A DNA stretch of 24,861 nt from Patescibacteria group bacterium. Lineage in GTDB: Bacteria > Patescibacteriota > Saccharimonadia > CAILAD01 > GCA-016700035. Location: contig JAUPVH010000059.1 of assembly GCA_030917125.1 (NCBI GenBank), positions 1 through 24,861 of the forward strand, written 5' to 3'. The translations under genes were made by a program, and so were the position numbers. This document shows, piece by piece, positions 14,850-20,733 of this stretch; position 1 is the stretch's first letter, and the number at the start of each line of letters is the position of its first letter. The notes beneath the pieces are model-generated. The model worked only from the letters and a program-made list of their open reading frames with translations. It was not told the DNA's origin and searched no databases.

Positions 14850-14878
14850 ATAGTAACAGATTTAGAGGTGTTGGTCAA
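14850..14878 (-). promoter_or_regulatory. Promoter of rplJ-rplL
   Basis: On the minus strand TTGACC (14873-14878), 17 bases, and TACTAT (14850-14855); the start falls at the 5' end of the L10 leader. Confidence 0.75.
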
Positions 14879-14919
14879 TAAAAACCATTACTCCTATGGT
14901 TTATAGCGCGCATAAAGAC

Positions 14920-14928
14920 TGATACGAT
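14920..14928 (+). promoter_or_regulatory. Extended -10 promoter for thyA
   Basis: TGATACGAT is an extended -10 (TG plus TACGAT) about 37 bases before the thyA ATG; no clear -35 is present. Confidence 0.45.
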
Positions 14929-14964
14929 AAATCCGTTCTTGTACATTTACATGAAAGGTCAGCG

Positions 14965-15834
14965 ATGACGCTTCCAGAAATGCAATATCACGAACTTCTC
15001 CGCACAATTGTGAATAGCGGCCAATGGCAAGAGACGCGCCAGGGTCCACGTACCAGAGTAGCGCTTGGCCTCACGATGCGGTTTGATCTGCAACGTGAGT
15101 TCCCCATGATTACCGACCGAGACATCTCGGGTTTCTGGCGAGGTGCAATTGGTGAGCTCTGCGCCATGATCAATGGTGCCCGCACACTGGAGCAGTTCGA
15201 AGCATTCGGCTGCACCTGGTGGGGTCCCTGGGCTACTGAGAAAAAGTGCGCCAAGCGTGGCCTCGAACCTGGCGACATCGGCCCCGCTTCCTACGGCGAC
15301 GTGTTTGCAAACTACCCTGGCCCTGACGGCGCACCTTTTCATCAGTGGCTGGCCATCGTCGACCAGATCAAGCGCGAACCAGCTCTGAAGACGCATGTCA
15401 TCACCAACTGGCTGGCTGGCCACCTGACACGCGCCTATGGTCATCAGCCAACACCGACCATTGCCCCATGTCACGGACATGTGCAAATCACCGTCCTGGG
15501 CGATCGGCTCAATCTGGAGATGTTCCAGCGCTCTGGTGACGTACCGGTGGGCGTTCCATCAAACATGGTGCAGTACGCTGCAATCACCCATGCTCTGGCC
15601 TATCTGACTGGATACACGCCAGGAACATTCGTACACCACATCGGCAATGCCCATTTCTACGAAGATCAAACAGAGGCCGTGGAAACAATTCTCGCGAGAA
15701 AGCCACGCCCACTCCCCAAATTGGTCACCAACTTCGAAGGAGTTGATGTGATTACCGATGTTAGGCCAACCCACTTCGCCATCGAGGATTACAACCCTCA
15801 TGAGCGAATCTTGAGCATCCCGGTGGCAGTATGA
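14965..15834 (+). CDS. thyA: Thymidylate synthase (ThyA family, divergent)
   Basis: 289 residues. ThyA methylates dUMP to dTMP with methylene-tetrahydrofolate. Visible: catalytic Cys169 in TIAPCHGH, QRSGDVPVGVPSNM (R189 for phosphate, N200 for the uracil ring), GNAHFYED (H230, Y232), and C-terminal PRPLPKL plus PHERILSIPVAV. N200 argues for dUMP rather than dCMP. My hand alignment to E. coli puts Lys142-Thr143 where the Arg pair donated by the partner subunit (R126'-R127') binds phosphate; R25 would match R21. So the enzyme is unusual at the phosphate site. The ribosome site is weak (AAAGG). It overlaps the downstream DHFR-HIT gene by four bases, matching the cofactor cycle, since ThyA makes the dihydrofolate that DHFR reduces. 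Confidence 0.92.
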   Translation: MTLPEMQYHELLRTIVNSGQWQETRQGPRTRVALGLTMRFDLQREFPMITDRDISGFWRGAIGELCAMINGARTLEQFEAFGCTWWGPWATEKKCAKRGLEPGDIGPASYGDVFANYPGPDGAPFHQWLAIVDQIKREPALKTHVITNWLAGHLTRAYGHQPTPTIAPCHGHVQITVLGDRLNLEMFQRSGDVPVGVPSNMVQYAAITHALAYLTGYTPGTFVHHIGNAHFYEDQTEAVETILARKPRPLPKLVTNFEGVDVITDVRPTHFAIEDYNPHERILSIPVAV

Positions 15835-16754
15835 CCATCGCAATGATCGTGGCCGTCGGACAAAACGGCGAAATTGGTCAAAACAGAGAACTCCCATGGG
15901 GTCACGTCGCTGAGGACATGAAGCGCTTCGTGCGCCTCACATCGGGGCACGCGGTGCTCATGGGCAGAAAAACCCATGAATCCATCGGCAGACTTCTCCC
16001 CAACAGACAGAACTTTGTCGCGACTCGCCAAGGTACTGTTCTACCAGGAGCAATCGCGGTTCATGACTTGCAGGCATTCCTCGAAACATGGCGCGATTCC
16101 GACCAGCTTCTTTGGGTGATTGGCGGAGCAGAGCTGTATTCCTACGCTGAAGCGTACGCACAACGCCTCGAGATTACACGTCTCTCGGGCAATTTTCAGG
16201 CTGACACCTTTTTCCCGTCAATGAATTGGTCGTGGTGGGAGCGCTCAAATCTCGAGAGCGAACCATCATTTTCCAATCCCCAGGTCACTGGTATTGTATT
16301 CCAAACTTGGAAGAAAGTTTCCGGCTGGCAATCGCCTCTCTACAACCACAGCGCTGCTCGCACCGATGAGCAGAGAGCCGAGATGGAACGGCTCGAGCAG
16401 GCCATAGAATGCCACTTCTGCTTCAGAGATAGAGCAGACGAAATCATTCTCGAAAATGCGCACTGGCTTGTAGTTAAGAACACCTTCCCATATGCCAACA
16501 CCGCGCTCCACCTACTCGTGGTGCCGAAAAAGCACTACCTGTCACTAAGCGAAATGCCCGATGAATTTAGGCAAAGCTATTTGGAAATCGTGGCGACGGT
16601 CGAGGGGCACTTTGAGCTGAAGGCTTACTCACACTTCATGCGCGTCGGCACCATGGCAAGAACTGGCGCGTCCATTGCCCATCTTCATGCCCATATCATC
16701 GTCGGGAACCCAGATGCCCAAGATGAGCCAGTGCGAGTTAAGCTCGCAACCTAA
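15831..16754 (+). CDS. Dihydrofolate reductase fused to a HIT-domain hydrolase
   Basis: 307 residues in two domains. Residues 1-162 are DHFR: IAMIVAVGQNGEIGQNRELPW, the substrate-binding acid D29 in AEDMKRF, GRKTHESIG (45-53), VIGGAELY (96-103) and ADTFFP. A linker rich in charged residues (165-190) follows. Residues 192-307 are a HIT domain: CHFC (194-197), LVVKNTFPYANTALHLLVVPKKHY, and the histidine triad HLHAHII (H284, H286, H288). HIT proteins hydrolyse or transfer nucleotides from dinucleotides or phosphoramidates. No frameshift separates the domains; the frame is continuous. It starts with ATG overlapping the thyA stop (ATGA). Fusion implies a second nucleotide-handling activity tied to the thymidylate/folate cycle; the substrate is unknown. 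Confidence 0.9.
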   Translation: MTIAMIVAVGQNGEIGQNRELPWGHVAEDMKRFVRLTSGHAVLMGRKTHESIGRLLPNRQNFVATRQGTVLPGAIAVHDLQAFLETWRDSDQLLWVIGGAELYSYAEAYAQRLEITRLSGNFQADTFFPSMNWSWWERSNLESEPSFSNPQVTGIVFQTWKKVSGWQSPLYNHSAARTDEQRAEMERLEQAIECHFCFRDRADEIILENAHWLVVKNTFPYANTALHLLVVPKKHYLSLSEMPDEFRQSYLEIVATVEGHFELKAYSHFMRVGTMARTGASIAHLHAHIIVGNPDAQDEPVRVKLAT

Positions 16755-16760
16755 AGTTAA

Positions 16761-16790
16761 ACCCCCTGCAGTGTATGCAGGGGGTGTTTT
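16761..16790 (+). terminator. Terminator of thyA/DHFR-HIT
   Basis: ACCCCCTGCA pairs perfectly with TGCAGGGGGT (10 bp, loop GTGTA), followed by GTTTTATT. It lies between convergent genes and may also act weakly on the minus strand. Confidence 0.9.
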
Positions 16791-17637
16791 ATTGAGCCTG
16801 AACGATTTCGATTCCAGCTCCGAGCAGGACCTCTTCGCCATCAAGGACCGAGTATCCGTCTCGGTAGTAGAGACGAGCAATACCGGTGGCAGCCAAGAGT
16901 TTAGCGCAGACAGGACACGGAAAAGTGGTTACATACAGATCCGCACCCTCAGTCGCAATGCCCCGACGAGCGGCTTCAGCAATGACATGGGCTTCGGCAT
17001 GCAAATAGGAAGACAGCTCAATGTGAACACCCTTATTGAATATTGCTCTCGGGTCTCCCCTCATCAAGACAGCCTCTTCGTTTGGCAGAGGTCGGTTATG
17101 CGCCGCAACCGCGACTTCGCCATTTACTATCAACGCAGACGCAACTTGGCGCCACCAATCCGGACTCCACGAAGCCAGCTCGTCTAGCCCACCCCATATA
17201 TCCGCAAGGGCAATATCCCCCTTTTGAGAAACAGGTCTAGGCTCTGCGAATATCACGTTTCCATGATCCCACCGCAAAAATGCTGATTCAAACACTGGAA
17301 TAACAGTTGTCGGCAGGTAACTTACCACTTCGAGCAGCAACTCATCCTTCGGCATCACGAGTGAAGCAATCTCACCTTCGAGAGACGAGAGTTCTTCGAA
17401 CTCCAAAACACGAAGATCACGAGTGAGCTGCAGCGCTCGAAGTGCTGCCAGCACATCGTCAGTTGGCATGCGCCGAATATCTTTCACGATACTCCGTCGC
17501 TCCGATAGAGTGTTGGGCCCTACCAAAGCAATAAATCGTGCATCAAAATGCCTGAGAAGCCAGCGCCGAATCCCCTCGTGAATCACGGGGACGTACAAAT
17601 AAACACCATATGAGCCATAATCGGCGGAATCATTCAT
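16789..17637 (-). CDS. dCMP/cytidine deaminase-like protein with an N-terminal unknown domain
   Basis: 282 residues from ATG 17637. The C-terminal part (about 165-282) is a zinc deaminase of the CDA/dCMP deaminase superfamily: VNGEVAVAAHNRPLPNE, the HAE catalytic motif (H213, E215) and PCPVC (C241, C244). In context it may make dUMP from dCMP for ThyA. The N-terminal 160 residues (VYLYVPVIHEGIRRWLLRHF, VGPNTLSERRSIVKDIRRM, FESAFLRWDHGNVI) fit no domain I can name, though I recall similar N-terminal regions in CPR deaminases. A TTG start at 17661 would be 8 codons longer and overlap the upstream gene more; ATG 17637 overlaps its stop by 8 bases and is preferred. Confidence 0.82.
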   Translation of the reverse strand: MNDSADYGSYGVYLYVPVIHEGIRRWLLRHFDARFIALVGPNTLSERRSIVKDIRRMPTDDVLAALRALQLTRDLRVLEFEELSSLEGEIASLVMPKDELLLEVVSYLPTTVIPVFESAFLRWDHGNVIFAEPRPVSQKGDIALADIWGGLDELASWSPDWWRQVASALIVNGEVAVAAHNRPLPNEEAVLMRGDPRAIFNKGVHIELSSYLHAEAHVIAEAARRGIATEGADLYVTTFPCPVCAKLLAATGIARLYYRDGYSVLDGEEVLLGAGIEIVQAQ

Positions 17638-18250
17638 TGGTAGTGTCACTTTCGATACCAAGAACCTTATTCATGACATCGGTGACGATATCAGGTGCTG
17701 CGGTTTGCAGAGCCGTACTCAAGGCTTCGCCAATGCGATCTTTCATACCGATTTGAGCGCGACGAATTTTGGCACTCGTAGAAGTACTCGACATCGCCTC
17801 AATCACCTTGATCTCTCCGCACAACTGCTCGAGCTCGGCAAGCTCATCGGGAGTGTACGTTTCTTCAGTAGCCAACAGCACGTCTGGCTTAATGCAGCGA
17901 ATGAGCTCCCAGCGCGCGAAGCTTTGCTGCTTGACGATCACCAAATCGACCGGCCGCTGGTAGCACAACATGGCAGTACGTTCGGACTCAGGAACAATCG
18001 GACGACCCTCGCCTTTCCGAGCACGCACCTTCTCATCACTGTCTAGGCCGACAATCAGTACATCGCCCAGCTTTTTGGCTTCAGACAAGTACAGTACATG
18101 GCCGATGTGGATGAGATCAAAAGTCCCCTGAGTCAGCACGATGCGTTGGTCTAGGGCTCGCAAGCCGCTAACGATTTCTGACAGACGTTCCAGATTAGGG
18201 ATTATGCGCCCATCTGGATTTTCGAATTGTCCAAGATGAAACCCTGCCAT
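17630..18250 (-). CDS. Cytidylyltransferase-fold nucleotidyltransferase (RfaE/TagD-like)
   Basis: 206 residues. The nucleotide-binding signature is IVLTQGTFDLIHIGHVLYLSEAK (38-60) with HIGH (48-51). The usual second strand is IVGLDSDEKVRARKGEGRPIVPESERTAML, and the closing STSAKIRR motif (157-164) is present. These enzymes couple CTP or ATP to a phospho-sugar or -alcohol, releasing pyrophosphate. The closest resemblance is to the HldE/RfaE adenylyltransferase domain, but the real substrate is unclear. The C-terminal 40 residues (helical, acidic end SDTTNE) are extra. ATG 18250 has AGGGGA upstream. It is translationally overlapped with the deaminase gene, so the two products probably work together. 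Confidence 0.85.
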   Translation of the reverse strand: MAGFHLGQFENPDGRIIPNLERLSEIVSGLRALDQRIVLTQGTFDLIHIGHVLYLSEAKKLGDVLIVGLDSDEKVRARKGEGRPIVPESERTAMLCYQRPVDLVIVKQQSFARWELIRCIKPDVLLATEETYTPDELAELEQLCGEIKVIEAMSSTSTSAKIRRAQIGMKDRIGEALSTALQTAAPDIVTDVMNKVLGIESDTTNE

Positions 18251-18266
18251 TTTGTCCCCTAACGTC

Positions 18267-18282
18267 TAGGTACAAATACCTA
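18267..18282 (-). promoter_or_regulatory. Inverted repeat at the transcription start of the nucleotidyltransferase
   Basis: TAGGTA-CAAA-TACCTA is a perfect 6-bp inverted repeat spanning the predicted +1 site (about 18279). It could be an operator or a 5' hairpin. Confidence 0.4.
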
Positions 18283-18285
18283 TCT

Positions 18286-18315
18286 AGTGTAGCTGTTTGC
18301 CGTGCACACCACCAA
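18286..18315 (-). promoter_or_regulatory. Promoter of the nucleotidyltransferase-deaminase pair
   Basis: On the minus strand TTGGTG (18310-18315), 18 bases, and TACACT (18286-18291), directly after the rplA terminator. Confidence 0.55.
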
Positions 18316-18318
18316 GCA

Positions 18319-18353
18319 TAAGAAAAACACCCGCTAAAAAGTGCAGGTGTTTT
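18319..18353 (-). terminator. Terminator of the secE-nusG-rplK-rplA unit
   Basis: On the minus strand AAAACACCTGC pairs with GCGGGTGTTTT (11 bp, one G-U) around an 8-base loop; the T-run extends to five T and then C. It separates rplA from the next promoter. Confidence 0.88.
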
Positions 18354-18381
18354 CTGTTAAATCGATGTCTGAACTTAAAGT

Positions 18382-19332
18382 CTACTTCTTAGAAAGCTCA
18401 GCTGTATCGAGCTTAATTCCTGGAGTCATCGTTGCAGACACGGAAATACTCTTGACGTAGGTCCCCTTCACGCCGCTCGGACGGTTAGCCTGTACGCAGT
18501 TCAGTACAGCCTTAAGGTTTGCCAAAAGATCATCATCCTTGAAGGAAAGCTTACCAACTGCAGCGTGCACGATTCCATTGGCGTCGTTTTTGATCTCCAA
18601 ACGACCCTTTTTGATCTCGCCCACGGCGTTTGCTGGATCAGCAGAAACGGTACCACTCTTAGGTGACGGCATCAATCCCTTTGGTCCAAGAGTTTTAGCG
18701 TGGCGACCGAGCTGCGGCATCATATCTGGAGTTGCTACAAGCACGTCAAACTCGAACGTACCTTTACCGATAGCTGCGAGTAAATCTTCGGAGCTAGTTA
18801 CTTCAGCACCAGCCTCTTTAGCGGCAGCAGCCTTCTTTTCATCGCTTGTCAGTACAGCTACACGCACAGCCTTACCTGTTCCAGCTGGAAGCACAGTCGA
18901 TGCACGAAGCATCTGATCAGCCTGACGTGGATCTATATCTAAGCGAACGTGTACTTCGAGCGTTGGGTCGAACGTTGTTTTGCTGATTTCTTTTACGAGC
19001 GCGACTGCTTCTTCTGAAGAATAGAGCTTTTCAAAATCAATCGCTTCACGCATAGCTTTCTGCTTTTTAGAATATTTCTTTACACGTGGCTTCTGCTTTG
19101 GCTTCGGCGCATCCTCTTTTGTGGCAGCTTCTGCCTTACGAGCTTCTTTTTCAGCCTCTTCTTCGGCTTCCTTTGCAGCTTTTGCACTTCGCTTACCGGC
19201 CTTAGCCGCAGTTTTCTTTTCCACCACTTCTTCGGTTGCCACTTCGGTTTCTACAATTTCTTCAATTACTTCTTCGACAATCGCTTGTTCTTCTGTGGTA
19301 ATTTCTGGGGTTTCTTCAGTTTTCTTTGCCAT
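18382..19332 (-). CDS. rplA: 50S ribosomal protein L1 with N-terminal extension
   Basis: 316 residues from ATG 19332 (GAGGAG upstream). The L1 core begins near residue 84 (VKKYSKKQKAMREAIDFEKLY) and includes PDMMPQLGRHAKTLGPKGLMPSPKSGTV and the C-terminal TYVKSISVSATMTPGIKLD. The first about 80 residues are an Ala/Glu/Lys-rich low-complexity extension not found in typical 230-residue L1. A longer frame to GTG 19380 exists, but those 16 codons are the L1-binding RNA element, so it is not coding. L1 forms the mobile stalk that clears deacylated tRNA from the E site and represses its own operon. Confidence 0.96.
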   Translation of the reverse strand: MAKKTEETPEITTEEQAIVEEVIEEIVETEVATEEVVEKKTAAKAGKRSAKAAKEAEEEAEKEARKAEAATKEDAPKPKQKPRVKKYSKKQKAMREAIDFEKLYSSEEAVALVKEISKTTFDPTLEVHVRLDIDPRQADQMLRASTVLPAGTGKAVRVAVLTSDEKKAAAAKEAGAEVTSSEDLLAAIGKGTFEFDVLVATPDMMPQLGRHAKTLGPKGLMPSPKSGTVSADPANAVGEIKKGRLEIKNDANGIVHAAVGKLSFKDDDLLANLKAVLNCVQANRPSGVKGTYVKSISVSATMTPGIKLDTAELSKK

Positions 19333-19344
19333 GATTATTCTCCT

Positions 19345-19381
19345 CGTGGTCCAAGCAGCTTCTTTTACAAAGCCTCCCACG
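19345..19381 (-). promoter_or_regulatory. L1-binding element before rplA (23S rRNA mimic)
   Basis: On the minus strand CGTGG and CCACG close a structure containing GTGGGAGGCTTTG and an inner AGGC/GCTT pairing. GUGGGAGGCUUUG is the sequence I know from the L1 site of 23S rRNA (E. coli helices 76-78). The element ends at the rplA ribosome site, so L1 binding would block rplA translation. Confidence 0.75.
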
Positions 19382-19390
19382 TTTATTAGA

Positions 19391-19825
19391 TTATTCTGCT
19401 TCTACCTCAACGCCCATCGAACGTGCTGTGCCGGCAATAACCTTCTTAGCTGCTTCGATATCGTTAGCGTTTAAGTCGTCCATTTTTTTCTCAGCAATTT
19501 CTGTAAGCTGAGCCTGGGTGAGTTTACCTACTTTGTCCTTATTTGGAACACCGCTGGCCTTCTGTAAACCAAGGGCCTGCTTAATGAGTACCTTTGCAGG
19601 AGTGCCCTTCACCACAAAATCAAATGACTTATCTTCGTAGATATAGATCTTAGTTGGGCACTGGGCGCCCTTCATGTCCTTAGTTTTTTCATTAAATGCA
19701 TTAATGAAATCCATCATATTCACACCGTGCTGACCCAATGATGAGCCAACTGGCGGAGCTGGTGATGCACCGCCGGCCGGAATGACCATCTTTAAACTTG
19801 CGGTGATTTTCTTCTTGTCTGCCAT
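19391..19825 (-). CDS. rplK: 50S ribosomal protein L11
   Basis: 144 residues, normal length. It forms the GTPase-centre base on 23S rRNA with L10. The N-terminal VIPAGGASPAPPVGSSLGQHGVNMMDFINAFNEKT carries Ser-Ser where most bacteria have Pro-Ala in GPALGQ, a minor divergence. The C-terminal RNA-binding domain (about 75-144) has GLQKASGVPNKDKVGKLT and ends KKVIAGTARSMGVEVE. AAGGAG precedes ATG 19825. It sits after nusG and before rplA in the conserved order. Confidence 0.97.
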   Translation of the reverse strand: MADKKKITASLKMVIPAGGASPAPPVGSSLGQHGVNMMDFINAFNEKTKDMKGAQCPTKIYIYEDKSFDFVVKGTPAKVLIKQALGLQKASGVPNKDKVGKLTQAQLTEIAEKKMDDLNANDIEAAKKVIAGTARSMGVEVEAE

Positions 19826-19839
19826 AACTTTACTCCTTA

Positions 19840-19875
19840 TGTGGTTCGAGCGGTCTTACTTGAAAGCCTCCCACA
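19840..19875 (-). promoter_or_regulatory. L1-binding element before rplK (23S rRNA mimic)
   Basis: On the minus strand TGTGG and CCACA close a structure containing GTGGGAGGCTTTC, sharing 12 identical bases with the element before rplA. It lies in the nusG-rplK gap directly ahead of the rplK ribosome site. Confidence 0.75.
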
Positions 19876-19881
19876 GGTTAT

Positions 19882-20421
19882 TTATACGCGTTTTACTTGC
19901 AAGCTATCGAGCTCAACCGGTGTTTCACGACCAAACATTGAGACCAATACCTTAATTTTTCCTTTTGATTCGTCAATCTCGGCAATTTGACCATCAAATC
20001 CCTTAAACGGACCGTCGGTGATATTTACCAGCTCGCCAATCGAGTAATCGATGTTGAACTTTGGCTCTTCTACGCCCATGCGCTTCTGAATCACCTTGAT
20101 TTCATCTTCACTCATCGGGCTTGGTGTAGTGCCGGTACCAACAAAGCCAGTTACGTTTGGCGTGTTACGTACGATGTACCAAGAGTCTTCGGTAACAACC
20201 ATATTGACCAAGATATAACCGGGAAATATTTTGCGCTCCACGATGCGTCGCTTACCGTTCTTGATTTCGATCTGGTTTTCTTTCGGCACAATCACATCAA
20301 ACACTTTATCCTTCAGGCCAAGTGTATCGATGCGATGCTTAAGATTTTGCGCAACCTGATCTTCATACCCAGAATAGGTATGAATAACGTACCAATATGA
20401 TCCTGGAGGCGTGTTTTTCAT
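19882..20421 (-). CDS. nusG: Transcription termination/antitermination factor NusG
   Basis: 179 residues. The NGN domain (about 6-115) includes WYVIHTYSGYEDQVAQNLKHRI and ERKIFPGYILVNMVVTEDSWYIVRNTPNVTGFVG. The KOW domain (about 125-179) includes GELVNITDGPFKGFDGQIAEID and ends GRETPVELDSLQVKRV. NusG binds RNA polymerase and links transcription to Rho and to the ribosome. ATG 20421 has AAGGA upstream. It lies 14 bases after secE, the universal pairing. Confidence 0.97.
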   Translation of the reverse strand: MKNTPPGSYWYVIHTYSGYEDQVAQNLKHRIDTLGLKDKVFDVIVPKENQIEIKNGKRRIVERKIFPGYILVNMVVTEDSWYIVRNTPNVTGFVGTGTTPSPMSEDEIKVIQKRMGVEEPKFNIDYSIGELVNITDGPFKGFDGQIAEIDESKGKIKVLVSMFGRETPVELDSLQVKRV

Positions 20422-20435
20422 GAGGTAAATCCTTA

Positions 20436-20621
20436 TTAACGAGTGATGAGGCGTTCAAGTCCGAGTCGGAAGATGTAATCGAAAAATGCCAGATACAATG
20501 CCACCACTGCCGTAAACCCAAGCACTACAACCGTAAGAATGGTTGCTTGCTTGCGTGTCGGCCAGATGACACGCTTGAGCTCGTCAATGGAGCTCTTGAT
20601 GTAGCGAGTAATTTTTTTCAT
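20436..20621 (-). CDS. secE: Preprotein translocase subunit SecE
   Basis: 61 residues, the short single-helix form. The amphipathic N-terminal helix (SSIDELKRVIWPTRKQA) carries the WPT motif, followed by one membrane helix (about 28-50, ILTVVVLGFTAVVALYLAFF). It stabilises SecY in the Sec channel. It is first in secE-nusG-rplK-rplA. Confidence 0.95.
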   Translation of the reverse strand: MKKITRYIKSSIDELKRVIWPTRKQATILTVVVLGFTAVVALYLAFFDYIFRLGLERLITR

Positions 20622-20653
20622 ACTATCAACTTTTCAAAACTTGCTTGCAACTT

Positions 20654-20673
20654 AAAAAAGCCGCCGGGGCTTT
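20654..20673 (-). terminator. Terminator-like hairpin between the secE promoter and secE
   Basis: On the minus strand AAAGCC and GGCTTT arms (6 bp, loop CCGGC) are followed by a run of six T. It would stop read-through from the crt unit, but it lies a few bases after the predicted secE transcription start. Confidence 0.6.
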
Positions 20674-20681
20674 GCCTTACT

Positions 20682-20710
20682 ACTCTACCTATTTTATCTA
20701 AATAAGTCAA
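20682..20710 (-). promoter_or_regulatory. Promoter of secE-nusG-rplK-rplA
   Basis: On the minus strand TTGACT (20705-20710), 17 bases, and TAGAGT (20682-20687). Confidence 0.6.
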
Positions 20711-20733
20711 TGCCCTCCCCAGCAAAACCCCAA

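Noticed and set aside
14821..14850. GGTTCGAACC resembling the T-arm of a tRNA
   Set aside because: It is a self-complementary stem at the 5' end of the rplJ leader; no acceptor, D or anticodon arms can be placed around it.
19333..19380. A 16-codon N-terminal extension of L1 from GTG 19380
   Set aside because: The stretch is the L1-binding RNA element plus the ribosome site, shared with the non-coding gap before rplK.
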